Shown here piece by piece: positions 28,574 through 37,830 of a stretch of 64,000 bases of DNA (position 1 is its first letter; the number at the start of each line of letters is the position of its first letter). The stretch comes from Streptomyces sp. V3I8 (GTDB lineage: Bacteria > Actinomycetota > Actinomycetes > Streptomycetales > Streptomycetaceae). Both the position numbers and the translations under genes were made by a program. The stretch spans positions 2,418,001 to 2,482,000 of the forward strand of contig NZ_JAUSZL010000002.1 of the NCBI RefSeq assembly GCF_030817535.1, read 5' to 3'. The notes under the pieces were generated by a model. It searched no databases. It was given only the letters and a program-made list of their open reading frames with translations, and was not told where the DNA came from.

Positions 28574-29416
28574 TCAGACCCCAGAACCCTTAAGCCGGTC
28601 CTCAGTGGCCCCCTCCAGCGCCGTGACGGCCCCTGAGACCCTCGTGTAGACCCCTGGGCTCCCCGCCCGCCCGCAACCGCCTCCCCACGACACGAGGCCG
28701 ATCAGCAGCCCCTGAGCGACCAGTGGCCCGCCGCTGTCGCCCTGACAGGCGTCCCGGCCTCCCTGGGCCTGCCCCGCGCACAGCATGGAGCCGGCGAGGT
28801 ACGTTCCGTCCGCGCTGCCGGGATAGGCCCTTCCGCAGACCGTGTCCGACAGCACCTTGACGCGCGCCGCCCGCAGAGCGCCCGCGTAGTCGCCGCTCCC
28901 CGTCATGTCGCCCCAGCCGTAGACCGCGGCGTCCGTACCAGGCGTGTACGCGGCGTTCCCGGCGCCGGCCATGCGGATGACCGAACCGGCGCCGAGCGGC
29001 TCCGCCAGGGTGAGCACGGCGAAGTCGCCGTCGTTCGTATAGCCGTCGTGCCGGGGGTTGATCCAGATGTCGCGTACGGCGATCTCCCGGCCCCCGCCCG
29101 CCTCCAGGTCGCCGCGTCCCGCGATGACCCGCAGGTCCCGGACCTTGCGCGGGGGAGCGCCCAGCACGTCCTCGCCCAGGCAGTGGGCGGCCGTCAGCAC
29201 GGTGGACCGCCCGATCACCGCGCCCCCGCAGAACTGCCCCGCGCGGGTACCCCCGAACCGGTCACGACTGGACAGGGCCACCGTCCAGGGGGCCCCGGAG
29301 ATCTCGACCGGGTAGCCGCCGATGACGACATCGGCCGTCGCGGGGACGGGAAGGGCCAGCGGTGTCACGGCCACCGCGGCCGCCAGGGCCAGTGCTCGGG
29401 CGAAGGGACGACGCAT
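28574..29416 (-). CDS. Secreted trypsin-like serine protease (S1 family)
   Basis: Exported protease of 280 aa. The signal peptide covers residues 1-28 ([23 protein letters not shown]), followed by an unusually short or absent pro-peptide with VIGGYPVEI replacing the usual IVGG. The catalytic triad is complete: His in LTAAHC, Asp in NDGDFAVL and Ser in [11 protein letters not shown]. Several Cys suggest disulphides. Substrate preference is probably trypsin-like, because an Asp (in DACQGDSGG) sits six residues before the Ser. It is transcribed toward DUF7455 and lies between parE and hrdB. ATG start at 29416. Confidence 0.92.
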   Translation of the reverse strand: MRRPFARALALAAAVAVTPLALPVPATADVVIGGYPVEISGAPWTVALSSRDRFGGTRAGQFCGGAVIGRSTVLTAAHCLGEDVLGAPPRKVRDLRVIAGRGDLEAGGGREIAVRDIWINPRHDGYTNDGDFAVLTLAEPLGAGSVIRMAGAGNAAYTPGTDAAVYGWGDMTGSGDYAGALRAARVKVLSDTVCGRAYPGSADGTYLAGSMLCAGQAQGGRDACQGDSGGPLVAQGLLIGLVSWGGGCGRAGSPGVYTRVSGAVTALEGATEDRLKGSGV

Positions 29417-29567
29417 GCGCGCTCCTCACTCTGGGATTGTCATGAAACACCCAGCGTGATCCAGGCAGCCGCGCTCCGCACTCCGCGCCCCGCAGTTCGC
29501 ACGGATCAGGCGCGGCTGCGCGGCTGCGTGACTCCGTGCGGACGGGGCCCACCCCCTGGCCGCACAG

Positions 29568-29609
29568 ACCGAGGGCCCGGCTCCCCTGGCGGGGTGCCGG
29601 GCCCTCGGT
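29568..29609 (-). terminator. hrdB terminator
   Basis: A 14-bp perfect stem (accgagggcccggc at 29568-29581 with gccgggccctcggt at 29596-29609), about 50 nt after the hrdB stop. Confidence 0.85.
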
Positions 29610-29657
29610 GACGTACCGCGGCCGGGACCTGGTGGGTGACCCGGTCGGGACGTCCTC

Positions 29658-31199
29658 CTAGTCGAGGTAGTCGCGCAGGACCTGCGAACGCGAGGGGTGA
29701 CGCAGCTTCGACATCGTCTTGGACTCGATCTGACGGATCCGCTCACGCGTCACGCCGTACACCTTGCCGATCTCGTCGAGAGTCTTCGGCTGGCCGTCGG
29801 TGAGACCGAAACGCATCGAGACGACGCCCGCCTCGCGCTCGGAGAGGGTGTCCAGGACCGAGTGCAGCTGCTCCTGGAGGAGCGTGAAGCTGACCGCGTC
29901 GGCCGGGACGACCGCCTCGGAGTCCTCGATGAGGTCACCGAACTCGCTGTCGCCGTCCTCACCCAGGGGGGTGTGGAGGGAGATCGGCTCACGACCGTAC
30001 TTCTGGACCTCGATGACCTTCTCGGGGGTCATGTCGAGTTCCTTCGCCAGCTCCTCCGGGGTGGGCTCGCGGCCCAGGTCCTGGAGCATCTGGCGCTGCA
30101 CGCGCGCGAGCTTGTTGATGACCTCGACCATGTGCACCGGGATACGGATGGTGCGGGCCTGGTCGGCCATGGCGCGGGTGATCGCCTGACGGATCCACCA
30201 CGTGGCGTACGTCGAGAACTTGTAGCCCTTGGTGTAGTCGAACTTTTCCACCGCGCGGATCAGACCGAGGTTGCCCTCCTGGATGAGGTCCAGGAAGAGC
30301 ATGCCGCGGCCGGTGTACCGCTTGGCCAGGGAGACTACCAGACGGAGGTTGGCCTCCAGGAGGTGGTTCTTGGCGCGGCGGCCGTCCTCGGCGATGATCT
30401 CCAGCTCGCGCTTGAGCTTCGGCGCCAGCTTGTCGGCGTTGGCCAGCTTGTCCTCGGCGAACAGACCGGCCTCGATGCGCTTGGCGAGCTCGACCTCCTG
30501 CTCGGCGTTGAGCAGCGGGACCTTGCCGATCTGCTTGAGGTAGTCCTTGACGGGGTCGGCGGTGGCACCGGCCGCGGCGACCTGCTGCGCGGGCGCGTCG
30601 TCCTCGTCCTCGTCGGACAGGACGAAGCCCTGCGCGCCGTCCTCGGTGGGCTCGTCGCCGGCCGCCTTGGCCGCGCCCGGGGTCTCCTCGGCGGCATCGT
30701 CGTCGACCAGCTCGGCGTCGTCCTTCTTGCCCGCGGTCTTCTTGGCCACCGCCTTCTTGGCGACAGCCTTCTTCGCGACGGCCTTCTTGGCTGCCGCCTT
30801 CTTGGCGACGGGCTTCCCGGCGGACGCGTCCTCGTCGGGAACGTCGGTGGCGGGCATCATCGGCGTGGCGGTGGCGGTGGCCTTCTTGGCCGTCGCCGTC
30901 TTCGCCGCCACGGTCTTGGTGGCGGTGCGCTTGGCCGGACTCTTCGCTGCGACGCTCTTCCGGGTGCGCTTGGGCTCCGCGGCACTGACCATCAGCGTCA
31001 CACCCTCTTCCTCGAGGATCTGGTTGAGGCTGCGCAGTACGTTCTTCCACTGAGTGGCCGGAATCTGGTCAGCTTCGAAGGCCCGACGCACGTCATCGCC
31101 GGCGATCTGCCCCTCAGCCTTTCCCCGCTCAATGAGCGCCATGACAGAGACGGACTCGGCGATCTCCGGCGGGAGCGTACGGGATGTGCTGGCCGACAC
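29658..31199 (-). CDS. hrdB: Principal RNA polymerase sigma factor (sigma-70 group 1)
   Basis: Primary vegetative sigma factor of Streptomyces, 513 aa, very close to the 511 aa I recall for S. coelicolor HrdB. It has a Lys/Ala/Thr-rich N-terminal region (about residues 75-170, repeated [10 protein letters not shown] and similar). Region 1.2 is [21 protein letters not shown], region 2 is [54 protein letters not shown], and regions 3 and 4 end in the [26 protein letters not shown] 31199 is the start ([11 protein letters not shown]), with GAGAGG six nt upstream. A long leader (31200-31602) carries an ECF-like promoter, and a 14-bp hairpin terminates the transcript. The whiH-like gene lies upstream on the same strand. 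Confidence 0.97.
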   Translation of the reverse strand: MSASTSRTLPPEIAESVSVMALIERGKAEGQIAGDDVRRAFEADQIPATQWKNVLRSLNQILEEEGVTLMVSAAEPKRTRKSVAAKSPAKRTATKTVAAKTATAKKATATATPMMPATDVPDEDASAGKPVAKKAAAKKAVAKKAVAKKAVAKKTAGKKDDAELVDDDAAEETPGAAKAAGDEPTEDGAQGFVLSDEDEDDAPAQQVAAAGATADPVKDYLKQIGKVPLLNAEQEVELAKRIEAGLFAEDKLANADKLAPKLKRELEIIAEDGRRAKNHLLEANLRLVVSLAKRYTGRGMLFLDLIQEGNLGLIRAVEKFDYTKGYKFSTYATWWIRQAITRAMADQARTIRIPVHMVEVINKLARVQRQMLQDLGREPTPEELAKELDMTPEKVIEVQKYGREPISLHTPLGEDGDSEFGDLIEDSEAVVPADAVSFTLLQEQLHSVLDTLSEREAGVVSMRFGLTDGQPKTLDEIGKVYGVTRERIRQIESKTMSKLRHPSRSQVLRDYLD

Positions 31200-31365
31200 G
31201 AACAACCTCTCGGAACGTTGGAAAACGGCTTCCGGCCCCGTCCACTGCGGACCGGAGCCGACGACCGACGGCTTTGGAGTGGGCCGGCGGCGCGGGCGAG
31301 AGCCGGAAAGAGTCACAGCGCCTGAAGCGGCGCCCGTATTCCCTGCTCGGCTGTCACCTCTTAGG

Positions 31366-31392
31366 TCATCGCGCTGTTCCGAAGAGCGTTAC
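31366..31392 (-). promoter_or_regulatory. Candidate hrdB promoter (ECF-type)
   Basis: On the minus strand GTAACG (31392-31387), 15 nt, CGATGA (31371-31366), about 165 nt before the hrdB start. From memory, the main hrdB promoter in Streptomyces is read by the ECF sigma factor ShbA and has this form; I cannot confirm the exact consensus here. A GGGAAT further downstream (31343-31338) could be part of a SigR-type second promoter, but its -10 (GCT instead of GTT) is imperfect. The rest of the 403-bp gap holds the whiH terminator. Confidence 0.55.
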
Positions 31393-31490
31393 GCCCAATC
31401 TGCGTGGCCCGAGTCACACCTCGTAAGCGCATAAAAGTAGCCATATGCGGTCATAGGTGGTCAGCCGGATGATTACAGCGTCTCATCACA

Positions 31491-31537
31491 CCGCCGGGCC
31501 CCGTCGGCTTCTCATGGAATCCGATGAGGCCCGGCGG
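31491..31537 (-). terminator. Hairpin terminator after the WhiH-like gene
   Basis: A 10-bp outer stem (ccgccgggcc at 31491-31500 with ggcccggcgg at 31528-31537) and an inner CCGATG/CGTCGG helix, between the whiH-like stop (31603) and the hrdB promoter. Confidence 0.8.
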
Positions 31538-31602
31538 CAGACCGTTCCCCGGTCCGGCCGTGCGGAGCAGCCGTTCCCGGCCGCGCCGCCCGCGGCAGGC
31601 GA

Positions 31603-32490
31603 TCAGTGCTCGCGCGGCGCGGGCACGACGCGCTCCACCTCGGGGTGGACGGTGAGCAGTTGCCGCATGGCGGCCTCGGCCGCCGAGGCGTCGCCCGCCG
31701 CGAGGGCGTCCGCGATACGGGCATGGTGCGCGAGAGAGCTCTCGTTCGGCCGCTCGCAGCCGGCGACCGGGCCGCCGGACACCTGGAGCGCGGACGAGAC
31801 GATCCCGGAGAGGTGCTCCAGCATGCGGTTGCCGGCGACCTGGATGAGCAGGGAGTGGAACTCGGCGTCCGCCCGCGAGAAGGTGAGCGCGTCGCCCTGC
31901 CCCAGCGCGTGCCCCATGATCTCGACCATGTCGGTCAGACGCTGCTGGACCTCGGGTCGGCCGTGCCCGGCGGCGAGACGGGCGGCCAGCGGTTCGATCG
32001 TCCAGCGCAGCTCGCTCAGCTCGCGCCGCTGGTCGTCGCGCTGCGGTCCGAAGGCGCGCCACTCGATGATGTCCGGGTCCAGGAGGTTCCAGTCGCTGAC
32101 CGGCCGCACCCGCGTGCCGACGTTGGGGCGGGCACTCACCAGACCCTTCGCCTCGAGCACACGGAGTGACTCACGGACGACGGTGCGGGAGACCTCGAAC
32201 CTCTGCCCGATCTCCTCGGGCACGAGCGGGCGGTCCGCACCGAGGTCACCGGAGACGATCATCTGACCCAGCTGCTGGACCAGTTGTCCATGCAGGCCGC
32301 GGCCGCGACTGCCGCCGGTACGTCGGCCCACGCGCCCCATCTCCGGGTCCGTGGCATCCCACACGGAGGCGCCGAGGCGGTCCGCGCCGGGGGTCTCCGC
32401 GTAGGGGTAGCGATCGAGTTCGCCCGGTCCGGCGAGGCCGGAGTCTGCGGAACGGGCTGCGGTCATCATGGCGTGCGCAAGGGTAGTCAC
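31603..32490 (-). CDS. whiH: WhiH-like GntR-family sporulation regulator
   Basis: A 295-aa DNA-binding protein, the same length I recall for S. coelicolor WhiH, whose gene also neighbours hrdB. About 75 N-terminal residues precede a GntR winged HTH (LVPEEIGQRFEVSRTVVRESLRVLEAKGLV, about residues 88-117) and a C-terminal FCD ligand domain (RRELSELRWTIEPLAARLAA, FHSLLIQVAGNRML). WhiH acts in sporulation septation of aerial hyphae and responds to an unknown small acid. The start is GTG 32490 with AAAGGA close upstream; the longer frame is promoter DNA. A TCCGATAA on the minus strand (32590-32583) is close to the WhiG sigma -10, GCCGATAA. Confidence 0.88.
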   Translation of the reverse strand: MTTLAHAMMTAARSADSGLAGPGELDRYPYAETPGADRLGASVWDATDPEMGRVGRRTGGSRGRGLHGQLVQQLGQMIVSGDLGADRPLVPEEIGQRFEVSRTVVRESLRVLEAKGLVSARPNVGTRVRPVSDWNLLDPDIIEWRAFGPQRDDQRRELSELRWTIEPLAARLAAGHGRPEVQQRLTDMVEIMGHALGQGDALTFSRADAEFHSLLIQVAGNRMLEHLSGIVSSALQVSGGPVAGCERPNESSLAHHARIADALAAGDASAAEAAMRQLLTVHPEVERVVPAPREH

Positions 32491-32582
32491 GGATCCTTTG
32501 TCGGCGTTGGCTCCAACTCCCTTGAGGTCTTTGGTGAAAAGCACACGAAAGGGTGATCGCTCACACCGTCGCAATTGACGCC

Positions 32583-32590
32583 TTATCGGA
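32583..32590 (-). promoter_or_regulatory. WhiG-like -10 element upstream of whiH
   Basis: TCCGATAA on the minus strand matches 7 of 8 bases of the sigma-WhiG -10 box GCCGATAA and lies about 93 nt before the whiH start. No clear TAAA -35 sits 15 nt upstream, so this is only suggestive. whiH of S. coelicolor is known to be WhiG-dependent. Confidence 0.4.
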
Positions 32591-32652
32591 AGGAAGTGGG
32601 CGTTCTGCGCGGAGTTGTGTGCATGAGGGGAACGCGCGTGCATGGACGGTCG

Positions 32653-34419
32653 TCATCGGACCCGGCTCCGTAGACTCGTGAGCAGATACGCGCAGAGCAG
32701 AGCCGTCAGTGACAACATCAGCGCGCCGGCGACGGGTTGGGCGATCACGCCTGCCGCGGCGGCCAGGTAGTGCTCGCCCCCGAACGGCCACCGCACCAGC
32801 ACGAGCTCACGCAACCGGGTCGAGAACCCGGCGGCCGTCCGGACCGACGGGCCCTCCAGGACCTTTTGCACGACCGGCACGACGGCGATCGGCACGGCGA
32901 GGACGGCCGCGAGTCCGGCGGTCGTGGACCGGAAGACGCCCGCCGCCAGAACGCCCGCCCAGGCGCAGCCGACCACCAGACCGATCCAGCTCGCGCCCAG
33001 TTCGATCCAGTCCGGGGGAACTCCGGTCAGCTCCCGTCCGTAGAGAAGGTGGAGCAGTTCGGCGTCCACGCCCACCACGACGACCGCCAGCGTCAGCGCG
33101 GTGAGCGCGGCGACGACGAGCTTGGCGGCCAGCAGCCCCAGGCGGCGCGGGACGGTACCGCGGTCCACCGCCAGGGCAGGGTGACGGAACTCGTCGCCGA
33201 AGGCGAAGGCACCGAGCAGTCCCGCGCCGAGCGCCGCGGGCGGCAGCGGAAAGTCCCGCGGCCACGCGGCGAGCAGCCGCGACTGCGGCGTGTGGCCCGC
33301 CCTGGCCAGCAGCACGGAGACGACGGCGGAGGCGACGAGCACGACGGCCGCGGTCGTCCAGCCCGTACCGATCCCCGCCGCGCGCCGCAGTTCGTAGCGC
33401 AGGGGCCGCAGGGGGCCGACACCCGGGCGGACCGCGAGGGGCGGCGGAAGGGGGGACGAGGCGCGCGTGCCCTGCTCCTGCGCGGCCTGCGCGGAGGGCG
33501 TCGCGGCCTCGCCAGGACCCTTCTCGGGCTCCGGTACGGGTACCGGCCCCATGTCGCCCACCTCGTCCGCGAGTTGGTGTACGAGGATGCCGTGCCGGTA
33601 GGCGGTCTCGCCGATGTCGGCACAGGTGCTGCCGTACACGCAAAGGCGGTTGCCGTCCTCCCGGACGACCTCCACGGAGTGCCGGGCGGAGCGGGCCTCC
33701 TGGGTCAGCAGGGCACCGAGCCGGGCGGCGTGCGGGCTCCGGACGGCGACGCGCGGTCGCAGGCGGGTGCGTGAGAACTCGGCGGCCTCCTGGTCGGCGA
33801 CCACCCTGCCCCGCTCCAGCGTGACGACCCGGTCGGCTGCGCTCGCGGCCTCCTTGGGGTCGTCCGTGGCGAACAGCACGGCGCCGCCCGCACCGGCATG
33901 GGCACGCAGAACCCCGTGCAGCCAGCGGCCTTCACGGGCGGAGAGTCCGTCGGCCGCACCGTCGAGGACCAGGGCGTGCGGATCCGGCAGCAGGGCGCAG
34001 GCCAGGCCCAGGCGGCGGTCCATGCCGCGCGAGAGCGTGCCCAGACGCTCGTCGCGCAGCCCGGCGAGACCCACCACCTCCAGGACGTCGTCGGCACGGG
34101 ACGCGGGTACGCCCGCCGCCGCGCACAGCATGCGGAGTTGGCCCCGGACCGTGCGTGCCGGGTGCCCGGGGACCTCTCCCAGGAGGACACCCACCTCGCG
34201 CGAGGGATGGGGGACGCGATGGAGCGGGCGGCCCCTGAAGTAGGTGATTCCACGGCCCGGTTCGAGTTCGAGCATGAGTCTCAACGCGGTCGTCTTCCCC
34301 GCGCCCGGAGCTCCCAGGAGCGCCGTGACACGGCCGGCGGGCGCCTCGAAGGAGACGTCGTCGACGGCGGGGGGAAGCTCCTTGCGGGCATTGCTGGTCA
34401 GTCCGATGGCCTGGATCAC
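32653..34419 (-). CDS. ABC transporter-type fusion (ATPase domain plus membrane domain) with degenerate catalytic motifs
   Basis: A 588-aa protein. Residues 1-220 are an ABC ATPase domain, and residues about 330-580 a membrane domain with about six helices, like an ABC-2 permease. Walker A is intact (GAPGAGKTT), as is a signature-like LSRGMDRR. Two catalytic positions are lost: the Walker B end reads ALVLDGAADGL instead of LDEP, so the catalytic Glu is Gly, and the H-loop reads ATDDP instead of STHDP. ATP binding is likely but hydrolysis is doubtful. A Pro-rich linker (about 300-340) joins the halves. GTG start at 34419. It lies upstream of whiH with a 162-bp gap; the substrate is unknown. 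Confidence 0.88.
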   Translation of the reverse strand: MIQAIGLTSNARKELPPAVDDVSFEAPAGRVTALLGAPGAGKTTALRLMLELEPGRGITYFRGRPLHRVPHPSREVGVLLGEVPGHPARTVRGQLRMLCAAAGVPASRADDVLEVVGLAGLRDERLGTLSRGMDRRLGLACALLPDPHALVLDGAADGLSAREGRWLHGVLRAHAGAGGAVLFATDDPKEAASAADRVVTLERGRVVADQEAAEFSRTRLRPRVAVRSPHAARLGALLTQEARSARHSVEVVREDGNRLCVYGSTCADIGETAYRHGILVHQLADEVGDMGPVPVPEPEKGPGEAATPSAQAAQEQGTRASSPLPPPLAVRPGVGPLRPLRYELRRAAGIGTGWTTAAVVLVASAVVSVLLARAGHTPQSRLLAAWPRDFPLPPAALGAGLLGAFAFGDEFRHPALAVDRGTVPRRLGLLAAKLVVAALTALTLAVVVVGVDAELLHLLYGRELTGVPPDWIELGASWIGLVVGCAWAGVLAAGVFRSTTAGLAAVLAVPIAVVPVVQKVLEGPSVRTAAGFSTRLRELVLVRWPFGGEHYLAAAAGVIAQPVAGALMLSLTALLCAYLLTSLRSRVR

Positions 34420-34572
34420 CCGAAGCAAGATAGCGCTGTATGTACCTTTTTGTGGGCATCCTGGACCGACGCGAGGGCAGACTCCGTGCAGGTCCGGCCA
34501 CTTGGCCGGACCGCCGGCCCCGGATGCGCCCGTCACATCGGCACGGGCCGGCCGGTCGGTCCCGGGCCGGCG

Positions 34573-35331
34573 TCAGACCTCCGGGCGGAGCATCGGCGGG
34601 TTGAGCAGGGTGGCCCCGCCGGCGCGGAAGAGCTGGGCGGGGCGGCCGCCCTGCCTGGTCGTCGTGCCGCCGGTGGGAACGAGGAAGCCCGGCGTTCCGG
34701 TCACCTTGCGGTGGAAGTTGCGAGGGTCGAGTGCCACACCCCATACCGCCTCGTACACCCGGCGCAGTTCGCCGACCGTGAACTCGGGCGGGCAGAAGGC
34801 GGTGGCCAGCGACGAGTACTCGATCTTGGAACGAGCGCGCTCCACACCGTCCGCGAGGATCTGGGCGTGGTCGAAGGCGAGCGGCGCGGCCTGCTCCCCG
34901 TCACGCCCGTAGCCACTCTGATGGAGCAGGTCCTCGACCGAAGCCCAGCGTGCGCTGTTGGCGTCTCCGCCCGCTCTCGGCGCCGGCAGGTCGGGCGCGA
35001 GGGCGAGATGGGCGACGCTGACGACCCTCATCCGCGGATCGCGCTTGGGGTCGCCGTAGGTCGCGAGCTGTTCCAGGTGCGCGCCGTTGGCCTGGGCGGG
35101 GGCGTCGGGGTCGTGGGCGCAGAGCCCGGTCTCCTCCAGCAGCTCCCGTGCGGCTCCCTGCGACAGGTCCTCGTCCGGCCTGACGAAGCCGCCGGGCAGC
35201 GCCCACCGTCCCTGGAAGGGCGGCTCGCCCCTCCGTACCGCCAGCGCGCAGAGGGCGTGACGACGCACGGTCAGTACGACCAGGTCGACGGTGACGGCGA
35301 ACGGGGCGAAAGCTGACGGGTCGTAGGGCAT
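34573..35331 (-). CDS. Nudix hydrolase with C-terminal winged helix (NrtR-like regulator)
   Basis: A 252-aa protein. Residues about 10-150 hold the Nudix fold with the box GGFVRPDEDLSQGAARELLEETG, which keeps the REL.EETG core. Residues about 155-250 form an HTH (FTVGELRRVYEAVWGVALDPRNFHRKV), the order seen in NrtR-type regulators that bind ADP-ribose and repress NAD or sugar genes. It could still be an enzyme, because the REXXEE residues are present. An inverted repeat TCGTC-N5-GACGA (35345-35359), about 14 nt before the start, is a candidate autoregulatory operator. ATG start at 35331; the ribosome site is weak. Confidence 0.85.
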   Translation of the reverse strand: MPYDPSAFAPFAVTVDLVVLTVRRHALCALAVRRGEPPFQGRWALPGGFVRPDEDLSQGAARELLEETGLCAHDPDAPAQANGAHLEQLATYGDPKRDPRMRVVSVAHLALAPDLPAPRAGGDANSARWASVEDLLHQSGYGRDGEQAAPLAFDHAQILADGVERARSKIEYSSLATAFCPPEFTVGELRRVYEAVWGVALDPRNFHRKVTGTPGFLVPTGGTTTRQGGRPAQLFRAGGATLLNPPMLRPEV

Positions 35332-35344
35332 GCCGCGATCATAG

Positions 35345-35359
35345 TCGTCTGCCTGACGA
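35345..35359. promoter_or_regulatory. Short palindrome upstream of the Nudix-HTH gene
   Basis: TCGTC (35345-35349) and GACGA (35355-35359) are separated by 5 nt, just before the Nudix gene start, embedded in an AT-richer stretch (ATAG...TAAA). This is the position expected for an autorepressor site. Confidence 0.45.
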
Positions 35360-35457
35360 TAAACACTCCCTTCGCCGGTCGCTCACGTGGCTGATCCGCC
35401 GCCCTCGGACAGGCCGCCGCGGTCTTCGGCGGCACCGGCCGCAGCCCTGGCTGGTTC

Positions 35458-37560
35458 TCAGGCTCCCAGCTGCAGTCCGTCGGCCGCCTCCTCCACCATG
35501 GCGAGGCCGAGCCTGCTGACGCGTACGGAGAAGGCGGCTCCCGCGACGCGCAGCCCGGTCAGCTCGATCTCTCCCAGCGGCGCCCCCCTGACCGGGCGCA
35601 GTGTCACCGTGCGGGCGGGGGCGTCGGGGCGGATTCCGGCGAGGGTGGTGAGCAGGAGGACACCGGCGGCCGCGGCCGTCGCCGCCGGTCTGCAGGCCAT
35701 CGGGTGCGGCACCGGGGCGCCGCCCTCGGCGCGCTGTTCCCCCGCGTACATCTCGGGCAACCGGTGGCCGAAGGCCTCGGCGGCCGACAGCACGCCCCGC
35801 AGCAGCGAACCGGCCTCCTTCTCATAGCCCGCGGCGGCCAGCCCCGCCACGGCGAGAGCCGTCTCGTGGACGCGCACGGCACCGCTGCGATGCCCGAACG
35901 GGTTGTAGCCCACCTCCTTGACCCCGAGGCTGCGCAGCCCCCATCCCGAGTCCATGGCGGGTCCACCGAGCAGGCGCGCGAGCTGCTCCGTACGCACTCC
36001 GTCGAGCAGGCCCGGGGCCGGGGCGCCCGCGCCGAGCAGCCCGGTGTCGAGCAGGTGGACGCTGCCGGCGCCGAGATACGGCACGACCCGCTCCCCCGGC
36101 AGACGGGCCGCGGCCGGTCTGCCACCTCCTCTGTCCTCGATCCAGAAGTCCTCCCGGAACGCGGTCCTCATCTCCCCCGCCCATTCCCGCAACTCGGCGG
36201 CGCCTCCTCTGCCGTACGCGTCGAGGAGGTCCGCGCCCAGCAGGGCGGCCCGGTGAGCGTGCGCCTGGGTCTCACAGCGCCAGGGCCCGCCCGGATGCGG
36301 GTCCGGCAGATACACGCCGCCGCCGACAGCGGTGCGCAGCCACCGGAGGCACCGTTCCGCCGCGGGCAGCAGCTCCTCCGTCTCCGCCTCGGAGAGGCCC
36401 CAGCGGCGGGCCTCCGCCAGGACCACGGGAAAGAGCAGGGTCGCCTCCTGCCCCGTGCAGCTCGGTGGGAGGTGGGCACCGGTCTGCCGTCGCGGGCCTG
36501 GGATCAGGCCGGACCGTGGCCCCTCGCCCACGAGCTGGGTGCGGGCGAGGGTCCGCAGGGTGCCCGCGGCAAGGCGCGTGCCCAGCGGCAGGGTCATACG
36601 CGCCGCCGCGAGGGCCTCGGCCGGTGCCATGCCACAACGCCAGGGAGCCCCGGCCGCCAGGTGCGTGTCGGACGGCCGCACGGGGTCACGCAGGAGGAGG
36701 GCCTGAAGGTCCCCGATGCCGGTGCGCAGGAGCGCCCCGATCCGCGGGTCGTCACCGGTGGCCCGTGCCGGAGCGAACGGGCTCGTGGCGCCGCGCGCGA
36801 CGGCCCGGACGGGCCCCGACCCTGCCGGTCCCACCCGCAGTTCCACACTCCGGCTGCCGCCGGGCGGCAGTTCGAACTCCCAGCGGAGCAGTCCCGCGGA
36901 GGCCAGCGCGTCCGAGGGCGGCGGGTCGGCCGTGACGACGGAGTGCACCGGGCCCGACGACCATCGCATGCCGGAGTCATGGACACTGGCCGGCAGGTCG
37001 GGTCCGGCTCTTCCCGCGGCGACCGCTCCCAGTTCGGCCAGATCCGTGCCGAGCGCCACCTCGACGGGCAGGCGCAGTGGTCGGCGGGCCGCGTTGCGCA
37101 GGGTGATCCGCTCCGTGCCGTCCGCGTACCGCACCCGTTCGACCAGGACGTCCGGGTCGGGTCCGCCGTCGGTGAACAGGCTGAGGGTCGCGACGAACCG
37201 GGCCTGGTCGGCCGCGATCATCCGCGCCTGCACGGCGAGCGGCTCCCGGCCGGCCACCCGCAGCCGGCACCGGGAGAGCACACGTCGGCCGGATCGGTAG
37301 AAGCCCTCGAGCCCGTGACCGGTCAGCTGTCCTTGTTCCGTCGAGATCGCCAGTCCCGGCAGGGCGACACAGATCAGCGTGGTGTGCGCGGCCGGCAGAT
37401 CCATCGCGCCACGCTGCGCGGTCGGCGCCGTCTGCGGAGCCAGGACGGCACCACGGCCCAGGGAGGGCGGTGCGGACCTGCCGGGAGCGGGCGGGCCGTT
37501 GCCCGGAACGATCGGACCGGAGGGCGTGGAGGGCGTGGAGGACGGGTTGGGCAGAGGCAT
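35458..37560 (-). CDS. Glycogen debranching N-terminal domain / alpha-glucosidase-like protein
   Basis: A 700-aa cytoplasmic protein of the glycogen-debranching-like group. Residues about 60-260 form the GDE N-terminal bis domain (YRSGRRVLSRCRLRV, then the RVRYADGTERITLRN beta-sandwich), and the remainder an (alpha/alpha)6-barrel glycoside-hydrolase-like region (PWRCGMAPAEALAAAR, RTQLVGEGPRSGLIPG, GYNPFGHRSGAVRVHETALAVAGLA). Such proteins may cleave alpha-1,6 branches or act on trehalose-type polymers; the precise substrate is not known. The N-terminal 50 residues are Pro/Ser-rich. ATG start at 37560. It stands alone; nearby genes do not suggest a pathway. Confidence 0.82.
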   Translation of the reverse strand: MPLPNPSSTPSTPSGPIVPGNGPPAPGRSAPPSLGRGAVLAPQTAPTAQRGAMDLPAAHTTLICVALPGLAISTEQGQLTGHGLEGFYRSGRRVLSRCRLRVAGREPLAVQARMIAADQARFVATLSLFTDGGPDPDVLVERVRYADGTERITLRNAARRPLRLPVEVALGTDLAELGAVAAGRAGPDLPASVHDSGMRWSSGPVHSVVTADPPPSDALASAGLLRWEFELPPGGSRSVELRVGPAGSGPVRAVARGATSPFAPARATGDDPRIGALLRTGIGDLQALLLRDPVRPSDTHLAAGAPWRCGMAPAEALAAARMTLPLGTRLAAGTLRTLARTQLVGEGPRSGLIPGPRRQTGAHLPPSCTGQEATLLFPVVLAEARRWGLSEAETEELLPAAERCLRWLRTAVGGGVYLPDPHPGGPWRCETQAHAHRAALLGADLLDAYGRGGAAELREWAGEMRTAFREDFWIEDRGGGRPAAARLPGERVVPYLGAGSVHLLDTGLLGAGAPAPGLLDGVRTEQLARLLGGPAMDSGWGLRSLGVKEVGYNPFGHRSGAVRVHETALAVAGLAAAGYEKEAGSLLRGVLSAAEAFGHRLPEMYAGEQRAEGGAPVPHPMACRPAATAAAAGVLLLTTLAGIRPDAPARTVTLRPVRGAPLGEIELTGLRVAGAAFSVRVSRLGLAMVEEAADGLQLGA

Positions 37561-37830
37561 GGGGCGGCTTCTTCCGTGCTCCGCTCGCCGGGTGCGTGCT
37601 CGGCGATGTGTGGGGTTCGGCGATACCTGCGGGTCAGGGCCGGGTCACGTAGAGGGCTCGGCAATGTGTGCGACTCCGACGGGACGGGGCCGGTGCGACG
37701 AAACGGCGCAGCCGGGAGCGGCACCACTCGGATGAACGGGGCGGGCGTCGCCCGAGTCACGCACGGGTCCGCTCCTGCCCACCGATCGGACCCGCCGGAT
37801 CGTCTCCCTCACGTCTCCTCTTCCGCTCTC

